Assembly: GCA_029260495.1 (NCBI GenBank)
Contig: JAJDDD010000009.1
Coordinates: 310,001-374,000 of the forward strand
Length of the DNA stretch: 64,000 nt
Source: Phycisphaerales bacterium
Lineage (GTDB): Bacteria > Planctomycetota > Phycisphaerae > Phycisphaerales > UBA1924
Reading direction: 5' to 3'
Positions 7,962-16,494 of the stretch are shown here, in pieces. The translations under genes and the position numbers were made by a program. Within the stretch, counting starts at the first letter, position 1. Every line of letters starts with the position of its first letter. The notes beneath the pieces were generated by a model. It saw only the letters and a list, made by a program, of their open reading frames with translations. It was not told the origin of the DNA and ran no database searches.

Positions 7962-9455
7962 TTAAGGAGCGTTCTCCATAGTGGCGAGCCATTGGCGGTT
8001 TTGGGTGACGACGATGGGAGACCAGCCTCCGATGAGGAGCGGCGTGTTGTGAAAGGTGGCGAAACCCCATGCGGGGGCGCGGATGAGGCCGGTGGGTTCG
8101 AGCTTGAGGTAGCGGATGCCGGTGCTGACATCGCGGGCGAGGACTTCGGTGTAGTCGCTGATGAGTGAGTCGAGATCGCTGGCGGAGGCTTGCTGGTTGG
8201 CGGCGGGCCAGTGTTCGACGTAGAGGGTGGTGAGGCCGGGGATGGCGGCGATGGGGGCGGGTGAATCAGAGAGAACGAGCCAGGGTTTGAGGCGTGCGGT
8301 AAAGCGGCGGAGTTTGGCGCCATTGCGGCGGCGCCACTGGTTGATTGTGTCGCGGCGCTCCTGGAGATCGGGGTCGCGGCCGAAGGCTTCGATGAGGTTG
8401 AAGGTGACGTTGAGCCAGTCGGTCCAGTCGACGCGCATGGCGATGGCGTAGGAGCCGGGAGGTGGGGGGAGTGCGAGTTGGCGGTCGGGCCAGGCGGGTT
8501 CGCTGACAGCGATGCGGCGGACAGAGCCGGGTTTGTCTGCGCGGGAGGACCATGTGGCGTCGAGGGCGATGAGCGCGGCGGCGTCAGCATTTTGTTGGCG
8601 AACCCAGCGGCCGTGAAGCATAAAGTCGCGCGCGTTGTCTAGCTTGAGCGCGGCGAAGATGCGCTGGGCGCGGCCGACGGAGAAGGCTTCGGGGAAGCCT
8701 CGGCGGAGGCCGTCTATTTCGAGATAGGCTTCGAAGAATGTTTCGCCGTGGTCGGTGTTGTGCGCGGTGATGTTTTGGTGGGCGCGCCAGAGAGGTTTGT
8801 GATTGTTGGCTGGAGTTGGTTTGACGGCGCGGAACTCGAGCCAACGTTCGAGTGAGCCGCGACCGAGACCGACGAGGAATGTGTTTTCAGTTGAGGCCCA
8901 TGAGACTTCGCGCCACTCTTCCCAGTCAGGTTCGCGGTAGGCAACGCCTTTGACGCCGGCGGGGAGTTTGAGTGCGCGTTGGGCGCCGTGCCCGGCGTTG
9001 TCGCGTTCATCGCGGGAGCGTTCTGCGTCGATGAGAATTGCTTTGAGTGTGCGCAGGTGGGCGGTGTGGTCGCCTTTGGTTTGGAGTTCGAGGACCATCT
9101 GGAGACGGTGGATATCCATGCCGTCGCCGTCGGGTGGTCGGTCGGCGGCGAAGTCGAGGACGCAGAGCGTGTGTGGGGCGGCGCCGACTTCTGATGCGGC
9201 GAGGAGTCCTTCGACGATGGCAGCGGTGGAGTCCTTGTCAACGACGCCGGAAGCGACGAGGGCGCGGAGCATGATTGTCATGGCGGCGCGTTCGGCGGCG
9301 GCCTGGCGTTGGGAGTCGAATCCGGTGGGATCGAATCGCCACCATGCGATGGAGTTTGGAGGGATGGAAGGGGCGTTGGTTTGGGCGCGGCTCGCGGCGG
9401 TGCAGAAAAGGAGTGCGGCGGAGGCGAGGGCGATGAGAAAGGATCGATAGTGCAT
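7962..9455 (-). CDS. secreted protein of unknown function (497 aa)
   Basis: The product begins MHYRSFLIALASAALLFCTA and has a signal peptide cleaved near AASRAQ. The rest is soluble, with many Trp residues and regularly spaced helices such as FDSQRQAAAERAAM. I do not recognise a domain; the length and Trp-rich strands resemble DUF3352-like secreted proteins only loosely. The ATG at 9455 has a TAGGCT box 7 bases upstream, while an in-frame ATG at 9461 would lie between box and start. It leads the operon with the DUF481 barrel, so a cell-envelope role is inferred. Confidence 0.72.
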   Translation of the reverse strand: MHYRSFLIALASAALLFCTAASRAQTNAPSIPPNSIAWWRFDPTGFDSQRQAAAERAAMTIMLRALVASGVVDKDSTAAIVEGLLAASEVGAAPHTLCVLDFAADRPPDGDGMDIHRLQMVLELQTKGDHTAHLRTLKAILIDAERSRDERDNAGHGAQRALKLPAGVKGVAYREPDWEEWREVSWASTENTFLVGLGRGSLERWLEFRAVKPTPANNHKPLWRAHQNITAHNTDHGETFFEAYLEIDGLRRGFPEAFSVGRAQRIFAALKLDNARDFMLHGRWVRQQNADAAALIALDATWSSRADKPGSVRRIAVSEPAWPDRQLALPPPPGSYAIAMRVDWTDWLNVTFNLIEAFGRDPDLQERRDTINQWRRRNGAKLRRFTARLKPWLVLSDSPAPIAAIPGLTTLYVEHWPAANQQASASDLDSLISDYTEVLARDVSTGIRYLKLEPTGLIRAPAWGFATFHNTPLLIGGWSPIVVTQNRQWLATMENAP

Positions 9456-9555
9456 CACCATAAGCCTACCGGCTGGGTGTATGTGTGGGGGGGCGGGGTC
9501 GCTGGGAGATTGGCGGAAGGCTAGACTTGGGGTCCAGGGGAAATGAGGGTGTTTT

Positions 9556-10572
9556 ATGGCGACGACGTATCAGCTTCCGTTTGAGAAGAGTGTGGTGGAG
9601 ATAGAGGCGCAGCTTGAGCGGCTGGGGGCTGACGTTTTGCGCGCTGAAGGAGATGGGGAACCGCCGAAGAAAGAACAGACTGCCGAGATCAAGAAGCTGG
9701 AGCGGGAGCGCAAGCGCGTGTTGAAACGCGCGTATGGTGAGTTATCGCCTTGGGACACGGTGCGTGTGGCGCGGCACCCGAAGCGGCCGCAGATGCGGGA
9801 TTACATCGATCTGATTTTCAAGGATTTTTGTGAGTTGCACGGGGATCGGCGTTTTGGTGAGGATCCGGCGCTGGTGACTGGCTTTGCGCGGCTGGGGTCA
9901 ATCAAGTGTTTGGTGGTGGGGCATCACAAGGGGCGGACGACAGAGGAGAAGCTGGCGTGTCACTTTGGGTGCGCGCATCCGGAGGGGTATCGCAAGGCGC
10001 TGGCGAAGATGAAGTTGGCGGAGAAGTTTGGGCTGCCGATTGTGACGCTGGTGGATACGCCGGGCGCGTATCCGGGAATGGGAGCGGAGCAGCGCGGGCA
10101 GGCGGAGGCGATCGCGGTGAATCTTCGTGAGATGAGCCGGCTGAAGACGCCGATCGTGAGCGTGATTATTGGAGAGGGTGGATCAGGTGGGGCGCTTGGG
10201 ATCGCGGTGGCGGATCGGGTGGCGATGCTGGAACATGCGTGGTACTCGGTGATCAGCCCGGAGGGTTGCGCGGCAATTCTCTGGAAAACAGCCAACGAGG
10301 AAAACAATCAGGCGGCGGCGGTGGCTTTGAGTTTGACGGCGAAGGACAATCTGCGGTTGAAGATTGTGGATGCAATCATCGCTGAGCCGGTGGGGGGGGC
10401 GCATCGTGATGCAGCGGGGGCGGCGGAGGGGCTGCGCAAGTGGCTGACGGAGCGGCTGCGAGAGTTGAAGCGGTTCAAGCCTGAGAATCTGCCGCGGAGG
10501 AGGTACGAGCGATTTCGGCGGCTGGGTGAGTTTGAGGAGGTGGCTGCGGCGGAAGCGAGCGACGGGGGATAA
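9556..10572 (+). CDS. accA: acetyl-CoA carboxylase carboxyltransferase subunit alpha
   Basis: Transfers the carboxyl group from biotin to acetyl-CoA to make malonyl-CoA, together with AccB, AccC and AccD. At 338 aa it has the usual length. Motifs include RHPKRPQMRDYIDLIF, FCELHGDRRF, VTLVDTPGAYPGMGAEQRGQ and IGEGGSGGALGIAVAD, the crotonase-like CoA-binding turn. GAGGGTG precedes the ATG, and a TAGACT box is seen at 9522-9527. accD is not in the window. Confidence 0.96.
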   Translation: MATTYQLPFEKSVVEIEAQLERLGADVLRAEGDGEPPKKEQTAEIKKLERERKRVLKRAYGELSPWDTVRVARHPKRPQMRDYIDLIFKDFCELHGDRRFGEDPALVTGFARLGSIKCLVVGHHKGRTTEEKLACHFGCAHPEGYRKALAKMKLAEKFGLPIVTLVDTPGAYPGMGAEQRGQAEAIAVNLREMSRLKTPIVSVIIGEGGSGGALGIAVADRVAMLEHAWYSVISPEGCAAILWKTANEENNQAAAVALSLTAKDNLRLKIVDAIIAEPVGGAHRDAAGAAEGLRKWLTERLRELKRFKPENLPRRRYERFRRLGEFEEVAAAEASDGG

Positions 10573-10639
10573 CGGGGACGTGAGGCGGGAAATGGGGAGT
10601 TGCGGGATCGGCTGCTCGGGGAATATGGCGGAGGGGCAA

Positions 10640-10668
10640 TTGACCGGTGGGAGGTGTTGAGCTAGCCT
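10640..10668 (+). promoter_or_regulatory. promoter of the H1/DksA-like gene
   Basis: TTGACC at 10640-10645, a 17-base spacer and TAGCCT at 10663-10668. The leader would be about 78 bases and carries GGAGGG before the GTG start. Confidence 0.6.
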
Positions 10669-10752
10669 CACCGATTCGTCGATACGCGCCGTGTAAGCGC
10701 TGATGCGGCGATGTGCGCGACTCCTGCGGGAGCGCGACGGAGGGATGGCTCC

Positions 10753-11643
10753 GTGGCAAAAAAGAAATCTGCCTCCGGAACCAAAAAACGGGCGAGCGGT
10801 GGCGGCGCGACTCGGAAGAAGTCGAGCAAGAAGGCTGCGCGCAAGGCGGCGGTGAAGAAGCCGGCGGCGAAAAAGAAGCCAACTGCGAAAAAGGCTGCGG
10901 TAAAGAAGAAGTCTGCAAAGAAAAGCCCGGCGAAGAAAAAAACTGCAGCTCCCAAGAAGGCGGCAACCAAGACAGCTGCGGTGAAGAAGAAAGCGCCGGC
11001 TTCGAAAAAGACAACTCCGAAGGTTGCTGCTTCGGCAAAGAAAAAGACGGCGGCTTCCGTTTCAAAGAAGAAGGTTGCGAGTGCGGCTGCTTCGCGTTCG
11101 CGGTCGAAGCCGAAAGCGAAGACGCCGGAGCCTCGCCCTGAGCAAAGCTTGAAGGACGCGAGGAAGGCTGCGGCGTCGCTTGCTGCTGCGGCGGGATTGC
11201 GCCCGGTGCAGAAACTTGCGAGCAATGGCGAAGCGGAAGTGAAGCAGCGGCGGAAGCTGACAAAGTCGCCGCTGAGTGCTGCGGAGCTTGAGCGTTTCCG
11301 CGCGTTGCTGCTTGAAAAGCGCACAGAGGTTGCGGGTGATGTTTCGACGATGGAGTCTGAGGCGCTGGGCGGGAAGAGCGGATCGTTGAGTTCGCTGCCT
11401 CAACATATGGCCGATCAGGGTTCAGATGAATATGAGCAATCGCTGTCGCTGGATTTGGCGGCGAGCCAGCGCAAGCTTTTAGTTGAGATTGATGCGGCGC
11501 TGGAGCGAATCGAAGGCGGCGTGTACGGGATTTGCGAGTCGATGAGCGCGCCGATTCGCAAGGCTCGGCTTGAGGCGACGCCCTGGGCGCGGTTCAGCCT
11601 GGAGGGGGCGCAGCAGCTCGATAAGTTTGGTCGGCAGCATTGA
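10753..11643 (+). CDS. histone-H1-like tail fused to a degenerate DksA/TraR domain
   Basis: Residues 1 to about 125 are almost only Lys, Ala, Ser, Thr and Pro (blocks such as KKAARKAAVKKPAAKKK), like eukaryotic H1 tails, and should bind DNA. The last 130 residues follow the DksA/TraR coiled-coil pattern: LSAAELERFRALLLEKR, HMADQGSDEYEQSL, IDAALERIEGGVYGICES. The four-Cys zinc site is reduced to the Cys of YGIC; the other three positions are Met, Ser and Gly. The GTG start at 10753 is set by GGAGGG 8 bases upstream. It could be a nucleoid protein or a RNA-polymerase-binding regulator. The TGA overlaps a possible TTG start of lspA. Confidence 0.85.
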   Translation: MAKKKSASGTKKRASGGGATRKKSSKKAARKAAVKKPAAKKKPTAKKAAVKKKSAKKSPAKKKTAAPKKAATKTAAVKKKAPASKKTTPKVAASAKKKTAASVSKKKVASAAASRSRSKPKAKTPEPRPEQSLKDARKAAASLAAAAGLRPVQKLASNGEAEVKQRRKLTKSPLSAAELERFRALLLEKRTEVAGDVSTMESEALGGKSGSLSSLPQHMADQGSDEYEQSLSLDLAASQRKLLVEIDAALERIEGGVYGICESMSAPIRKARLEATPWARFSLEGAQQLDKFGRQH

Positions 11644-12317
11644 GCGCTGGTGTGGAGTCGGACAGAGACGAAACGGGGAACGCGGCGCTGAAGAATGAGC
11701 CGATGTTGGCGTGGCGATCGCCATGGGCGTGGGCGACGCTGGGCGTGAGCACGTTGCTGGTGGCGGCGGCGGATTTACTGACAAAATGGCTTGCGTTCCA
11801 GAACGTGGCGGGCGCGCCGGTGGCGCTGGATCGTCATGCCGTACTGGCGGCGGCGCCTGATCGATTGGGATTGCTGATTCCGCAGCACGAAGCTGTGATG
11901 GTCTTGCCGCGGGTGCTTGAGCTGCAGTTGGTGTTGAACCCGGGCGCGGTGTTTGGTGTTGGGGCGGGCAAGCGGTGGTTTTTTATCGCGTTTACGTTGC
12001 TGGCGATGGGTGTGGGCGTGTGGGTGTTTGCGCGGTGGACGCATGCGCGGAGCCGGTGGGCCCATGTAGCGCTGGGGTTGGTGTTGGGTGGCGGGCTTGG
12101 GAACTTGTACGATCGTGTGCAGCTGGCGTGTGTGCGGGATTTTTTGCATCCACTGCCAGACGTTCACTTGCCCTTCGGGCTGAGCTGGCTGAACGGCTCG
12201 ACGGAGGTGTGGCCCTGGGTGAGCAATGTCGCGGACGCGACGCTGTTGATTGGGATTGGGATTTTGATTGTGGGGTTGTGGCGATCGGGGAATGGGGAGA
12301 AGGAAGCGGGGGAGTGA
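11640..12317 (+). CDS. lspA: lipoprotein signal peptidase (signal peptidase II)
   Basis: Membrane aspartyl protease that cleaves the signal peptide of prolipoproteins. Family motifs are ADLLTKWLAF in the first helix, LNPGAVFG, the first catalytic Asp in GNLYDRV and the second in WVSNVADATL. Four membrane helices are visible. At 225 aa it is longer than most because of a loop after residue 45. The start is uncertain: TTG 11640 overlaps the previous stop, and GTG 11652 or ATG 11703 are alternatives, the last giving a more usual N-terminus. Confidence 0.92.
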   Translation: MSAGVESDRDETGNAALKNEPMLAWRSPWAWATLGVSTLLVAAADLLTKWLAFQNVAGAPVALDRHAVLAAAPDRLGLLIPQHEAVMVLPRVLELQLVLNPGAVFGVGAGKRWFFIAFTLLAMGVGVWVFARWTHARSRWAHVALGLVLGGGLGNLYDRVQLACVRDFLHPLPDVHLPFGLSWLNGSTEVWPWVSNVADATLLIGIGILIVGLWRSGNGEKEAGE

Positions 12318-12349
12318 GAGGGCGGCGAATACGCTCCTCTCATCTGCGG

Positions 12350-12661
12350 TTATTGATCTCCATCGGGATCGTTCTCGTCTAAATTATCCTTAGAAAATTC
12401 GCCCGTGCAATAACGTGCACGCCGCCGACTGGATGAATATTTTTCATCAAACTCATCCCAATCGTCACAGCCTGTGTCCGCCATAGTCAAAATTCTGCCC
12501 ACTTCTTTGATGTCCATTCCAAATAGAATATGAATTGCATCCATTATTTCTAGTCTTGGGATATTCTCCTCTTCCATCAAAGTGCATATTGTCGTGGCGC
12601 ATTTGTCGCGCATGAGTCGGTATTTTTTTCTTGGAACGAAATTGTCAAGATTCTGAGTCAT
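12350..12661 (-). CDS. hypothetical protein (103 aa)
   Basis: Starts MTQNLDNFVPRKKYRL. It is rich in Asp and Glu at its C-terminus (DNLDENDPDGDQ), with no membrane segment and no recognised domain. It begins 18 bases after the stop of the upstream membrane-anchored gene, so it is probably the last gene of that transcript. Base composition is clearly AT-richer than its neighbours, suggesting a later arrival. Confidence 0.55.
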   Translation of the reverse strand: MTQNLDNFVPRKKYRLMRDKCATTICTLMEEENIPRLEIMDAIHILFGMDIKEVGRILTMADTGCDDWDEFDEKYSSSRRRARYCTGEFSKDNLDENDPDGDQ

Positions 12662-12679
12662 GGCGGTATCCAAGCACAA

Positions 12680-13675
12680 CTAAAGCGGCGGTTCCGGCGC
12701 GGTGGCGCGGGAGGCGCTGCTCATGGTTGCAGCTTTGGTGCGGAGCATGTCGATCATGCTGCGCACTTCCTCTGACATGCGGGTGTTGGGGAACTCCGCG
12801 ATGATGCGCTCGCCGACATCAAGGGCGCCGACCCAGTTTCGGTCTTGGATGGCGAGCTTGAAGCGGACGCCGAGATTGTCACGGGCTTTGCCGATGACGC
12901 CGCGCGCGACTTCGCGGAACTGTTCGGATTCGTCTTCGGTGAGGTAGCTGTCGAGCTCTTTCATGAGCCCCATGGCGTCGTCGATTTCATCGCGTTCAGC
13001 GGCGTGCAGGAAGCGGCGTTCGAGATCGAGCTTGTACCGATTGCGGGCTTCCTCAACATGAGCGTGGAGCCCTTCGACGCGGGGAGACTCGGGGAAAAGC
13101 CTTGAAATGCGTCCGGCTTCGGCGAAGGCGTCGGCCCAGCGGTGATCGCTGACGAGGGCGCCGAGATTGTTGATGGCGTCATGGACGGTGCGCTCCATGG
13201 ACTGGGCCCGCTGGGCTTCGACGCGGGCGCGGAACTGTTCCGCGTCGGCGCGGTAGCCGAACCGCTCGGCGAGCTCGCGAACGAGAACCATCGCAGCGTC
13301 CCAGTCTTCGTCAGCGATGTCGCGTTCAATTTCAGTGCAAAGAAGATCGCGCTCCTCGCGGCGATGGAGAACACGTTTGGCGGCTTCGGAGAGGCCGGCT
13401 TCGCGCGTCATGACTTCGATGGAGCCAGCGAGGCGGTCGAGGCGGTCGGAGAGCTCGGTGTCAATGGCGGATTGTTCGCTTTGGCTGGTGGCGCGGAGGC
13501 CGATGGGAAGCGCGGCGAGTGTGATGATGAGCCCGAGGAATGCTTCCTTGCGAAACTGCGGCTGGAAGACCATGAAGGCGAGGCAGCCGATGCCGAGCAA
13601 GACGTAGAGGCCGAGCCAGAGCATGTCTGTCTGTGCTGGGGCGAGGTCAGACTGTTTTCTTGGTTTGGTTGCCAT
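12680..13675 (-). CDS. membrane-anchored helical-repeat protein (331 aa)
   Basis: Two membrane helices near residues 19-37 and 43-60 (LGLYVLLGIGCLAFMVF and AFLGLIITLAALPIGL) are followed by about 260 residues of charged helices. Repeated units such as 'DWDAAMVLVRELAERF', 'RWADAFAEAGRISRLFPESP' and 'NWVGALDVGERIIAEFPNT' look like divergent TPR repeats. GGAG 6 bases before the ATG supports the start. It is the middle gene of cupin - this - small protein. A scaffold in the membrane is inferred. Confidence 0.72.
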   Translation of the reverse strand: MATKPRKQSDLAPAQTDMLWLGLYVLLGIGCLAFMVFQPQFRKEAFLGLIITLAALPIGLRATSQSEQSAIDTELSDRLDRLAGSIEVMTREAGLSEAAKRVLHRREERDLLCTEIERDIADEDWDAAMVLVRELAERFGYRADAEQFRARVEAQRAQSMERTVHDAINNLGALVSDHRWADAFAEAGRISRLFPESPRVEGLHAHVEEARNRYKLDLERRFLHAAERDEIDDAMGLMKELDSYLTEDESEQFREVARGVIGKARDNLGVRFKLAIQDRNWVGALDVGERIIAEFPNTRMSEEVRSMIDMLRTKAATMSSASRATAPEPPL

Positions 13676-13710
13676 AGGACGCTCCTTGCCCTCTTTTGTT
13701 TCGAGGCGGA

Positions 13711-14082
13711 TCAGCCGCTACCGGGGGTTGGCTCTCCGCAGTTTCGGCTGATTGGGACCAGACAGAGGAAACGAAGCGGGGAAGTGGGGGTGGACTTGAA
13801 CTGATGCTCTTCGTTGGCGGGGACATAAACGACATCGCCGGCGCCGATGGGGTGGGTGGCGCCATCGAGGAAGAGCGTTCCTTCGCCATCGACGATGAAG
13901 ACTTCATGTTCGTAGTCGTGGGAATGGCGGGGCGAATGCCCGCCGGGAGCGACGGTGAAATGGCGCAGCGCGAAGTTGGGAGCGCCATCGGTGCGGCCGA
14001 CCATGACCGCCATTGAGACATCGGAAGCGCCATCCATCTCGACGGGCTTGGAATCCACCGTATTGATATTGCGGATGATCAC
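13711..14082 (-). CDS. cupin-domain protein (123 aa)
   Basis: A small single-domain cupin. The first motif, GGHSPRHSHDYEHEVFIVDGEG, supplies two His and a Glu as metal ligands; the second, GDVVYVPANEEHQF, supplies the last His. The start is GTG at 14082. The usual roles of such proteins (dioxygenase, isomerase or sensor) cannot be told apart here. It leads a three-gene leftward operon with 35 bases to the next start. Its 5' end faces the MBL gene. Confidence 0.85.
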   Translation of the reverse strand: MIIRNINTVDSKPVEMDGASDVSMAVMVGRTDGAPNFALRHFTVAPGGHSPRHSHDYEHEVFIVDGEGTLFLDGATHPIGAGDVVYVPANEEHQFKSTPTSPLRFLCLVPISRNCGEPTPGSG

Positions 14083-14172
14083 GCTGGGAGGCTCCGGGTC
14101 GGGTGAAGATCTTTGGCGTGGAAGGGCTCTCGGAAGGCTGCATGGTGAACTCGAAGATTCTACAGTGAAACG

Positions 14173-14835
14173 ATGACTGAACCTACAGGAACGCCGCTGA
14201 TTGAGGGGTACACACTTGGGCCATTTGCAACGAACTGCTTTATCGTGCGTGAGCCGGGGCTGGAGGCCTGCTGGATTGTGGATGCGGGATTCAGGCCTGA
14301 AGTGATGATCGAACGGGTGCGGGCGCTGGGTCTGACGCCCTCAGCGATTCTGCTGACCCATGCTCATGCGGACCACATCGCGGGGCTGGAGGTTGTGAAG
14401 GGGGCGTTTCCTGAGGCGCCAATCCTGATCCACGCTGCGGAGCGGGAGTGGCTGCAGACGCCGGAGTTGAACCTCAGCGCGGGGCTGGGAACGCCGTTGG
14501 TGGCGCCGGCGGCGGATGGGACGCTGGAAGATGGGCAGAAGCTCATGCTGGGTGAGAGCGCTTGGCGTGTGATTCACACGCCGGGGCATTCCCCGGGTGG
14601 CGTGACGCTGTATTGCGAGTCGGCGCCCATCGCGCTGGTGGGGGATACGCTTTTTGCGGGTTCGATCGGGAGGTATGACTTTCCGACCAGCGACGGGCCG
14701 GTGTTGTTTGCGAGCATTCGTGAGAAGCTGTACACGCTGCCTGACGCGACGATTGTGCATCCAGGGCATGGGCCGGCGACGACGATCGGGAGTGAGAAGG
14801 GAACGAATCCGTATGTGCGGGCGGAGGCGGTGTGA
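14173..14835 (+). CDS. MBL-fold hydrolase, glyoxalase II-like
   Basis: Zinc-dependent hydrolase of 220 aa. Metal ligands are visible in order: THAHADHIAGLE (HxHxDH) near residue 63, HTPGHSPGG, VGDTLFAGSIGR (bridging Asp) and the final VHPGHGP. Proteins of this size are commonly annotated as hydroxyacylglutathione-hydrolase-like, acting on thioesters. A TACAGT box lies at 14161-14166, 6 bases before the ATG, with no Shine-Dalgarno, so a leaderless mRNA is likely. Confidence 0.88.
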   Translation: MTEPTGTPLIEGYTLGPFATNCFIVREPGLEACWIVDAGFRPEVMIERVRALGLTPSAILLTHAHADHIAGLEVVKGAFPEAPILIHAAEREWLQTPELNLSAGLGTPLVAPAADGTLEDGQKLMLGESAWRVIHTPGHSPGGVTLYCESAPIALVGDTLFAGSIGRYDFPTSDGPVLFASIREKLYTLPDATIVHPGHGPATTIGSEKGTNPYVRAEAV

Positions 14836-14893
14836 TAATCGGACGTAGGGCGTTGCCTTAACTTGGCCGGTCTCGCGGACGAAGAGGGGGACT

Positions 14894-15547
14894 ATGAATA
14901 AGCCTCAGCCGTCCGCGTGTTTTCCGAAGACGAACCCAAAGACCAAAAGGTGTTCAGGGCTCGATCTTGGGAGTCGGGGCCTTGACGCGCTTGTTGACGA
15001 GTATGTGGATGTGATTCGTCCTCAGGTTCAACAGGAGATCGGCCGGTTTAAAGACATGCCGGATCTCAAGACGGCTATTAACCAAGCAGCATTGGCCCGA
15101 AATAAAGATGGAAAATGTGACTCACACCAGCGTCGAGTTGGCTTGAAAAAACTCGGAGTGTTTGAAAAGGTATTGCAAAAGCACATCTGTGACATCGCAG
15201 CCTGTACGACGTTTGATGAGCTCCATACTCTCATCGCTGGCTATAAGACGGACGGTGTTGGCGAACTGACCATCTACGACACCGCCGTACGGATCGGATA
15301 TTATATCGGGCTGTCGCCTGGCAGTGTTTACCTCCACGCAGGCACGCGAGTTGGCGCCCGCAACTTCGGTCTGGTTTCCCGCGACGGAAGAATCTCGAAA
15401 GAGAATTTGCCTGATATTCTTCGTCGGCTGTCGGCCCGTGAAGTAGAGGACTTTCTTTGTATTTACAAGGATGGAAACCTGCGGTTTTTTGGGTGTGGAA
15501 TCGCTGGGTCGAAGTGCACCAGCGGCAACGTGGGCGGTGTTTGCTGA
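14894..15547 (+). CDS. conserved hypothetical protein (217 aa)
   Basis: Features include IRPQVQQEIGRFKDMPDL, DGKCDSHQRRVG, 'TFDELHTLI', 'LTIYDTAVRIGYYIGL' and 'EVEDFLCIYKDG'. I recall similar proteins with the SHQRR and YDTA.RIG patterns in many unrelated bacteria, without a defined function. No membrane segment is seen. A GAGGGGGAC stretch lies directly before the ATG. It is AT-richer than the flanking genes. Confidence 0.65.
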   Translation: MNKPQPSACFPKTNPKTKRCSGLDLGSRGLDALVDEYVDVIRPQVQQEIGRFKDMPDLKTAINQAALARNKDGKCDSHQRRVGLKKLGVFEKVLQKHICDIAACTTFDELHTLIAGYKTDGVGELTIYDTAVRIGYYIGLSPGSVYLHAGTRVGARNFGLVSRDGRISKENLPDILRRLSAREVEDFLCIYKDGNLRFFGCGIAGSKCTSGNVGGVC

Positions 15548-15590
15548 CAGTTCTTTACTTCATTCTTTATCGTATTCTGGTCGCGTGCAA

Positions 15591-16358
15591 TCAGTCGATG
15601 ACGGCGGAGGCGACCATGCTTCGGCGTCCGATGCGGCGTTTGGCTTCTTCGGCGGCGGCTCGCGTCGTGAAGCGGCCGACCTGAACGAGGAAGAGGTTTC
15701 TGCCGTCACGAGGCGCCGTCGGGATGACGCGCGGGGGGTCGTAGCCGAGACCGACGACGAAGGCGCGAATTTGCTGGGCGGCGACGTCAGCGTTGTGGCG
15801 CGTGCGGAAGGCGCCGACCTGGACGGCGTAGCCGGTGCGATTGAGTTGCGCAAGAAGTTCAGCGCCGAGGGCAGGGTCTTGAGCGGCGGCATGGGCGATG
15901 GAAAACTGAACGCGAGCCTGCTGGGGGCGGCCGAGATGGAGGAAGGCTTCTCCTGCGTGAAGACCAGCGCGGGCGGCTTCATCGCCGTTGAGTCGGGTAG
16001 CGGCTTGGGAGAGGAGGGCGGCGGCTTGCTGATATTGATTTTGTTCGGCGCGGATGAGGCCGAGCGCCGCGGAGGCACGGCCGGAGATTTCGGCGTTCGA
16101 GTTCGAAGTGAGCGGGGAGAGCCAGCGGTCGGCTTCGGCGTAATCGCGGAGGGCGTGGGCAGCGAGGCCTGCTGTGAGTGCGGCTTGCTCGCGGCGGGGG
16201 CCGGTGTGTTTGGAGGCAGTATCGACCGCAGCGCGATGGGCCTGCGCATAGCGACCGGCTTGATAGTCGGCGAGGAAATCGGCGCGATTGGCGGTTGAGC
16301 ACGCGCTGAGCGTAGCGGCGAAGACTGCGACAGTGAGGAGCAGAATGGGTCGGAGCAT
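15591..16358 (-). CDS. lipoprotein with TPR-like and SPOR domains (255 aa)
   Basis: The start at 16358 gives MLRPILLLTVAVFAATLSAC, a lipoprotein signal with lipobox LSAC. The middle (about 30-160) is Ala-rich helical repeats with TPR spacing such as YAEADRWLSPL and YQQAAALLSQA. The last 75 residues form a SPOR domain (GYAVQVGAFRTRHNADVAAQQI ... NLFLVQVGRFTTRAAAEEA), which binds glycan strands lacking stem peptides at division sites. A role in envelope or septum maintenance is inferred. A GATAGC element 6 bases before the ATG may be its -10 box. Confidence 0.82.
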   Translation of the reverse strand: MLRPILLLTVAVFAATLSACSTANRADFLADYQAGRYAQAHRAAVDTASKHTGPRREQAALTAGLAAHALRDYAEADRWLSPLTSNSNAEISGRASAALGLIRAEQNQYQQAAALLSQAATRLNGDEAARAGLHAGEAFLHLGRPQQARVQFSIAHAAAQDPALGAELLAQLNRTGYAVQVGAFRTRHNADVAAQQIRAFVVGLGYDPPRVIPTAPRDGRNLFLVQVGRFTTRAAAEEAKRRIGRRSMVASAVID

Positions 16359-16494
16359 GGGATAGCTATCGTCTTCGATGGCCGGGCGACTGCAATCGTG
16401 AGCGGGCGACGTGGCGAACACCCCGCGGGCTGTGCTGCGGTACATTCGGCGAGTTGTCCGGTTTCGGTAGTCGGGGAGTGTGGAGTTCGCAGCG

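Noticed and set aside
6889-8070. 393-aa leftward frame overlapping DUF481
   Set aside because: Arg/His/Pro-rich shadow of the real gene in another frame; the real one has a signal peptide, barrel pattern and ribosome binding site.
15471-16298. 275-aa Gly/Ala/Glu-rich rightward frame
   Set aside because: Antisense to the SPOR lipoprotein.
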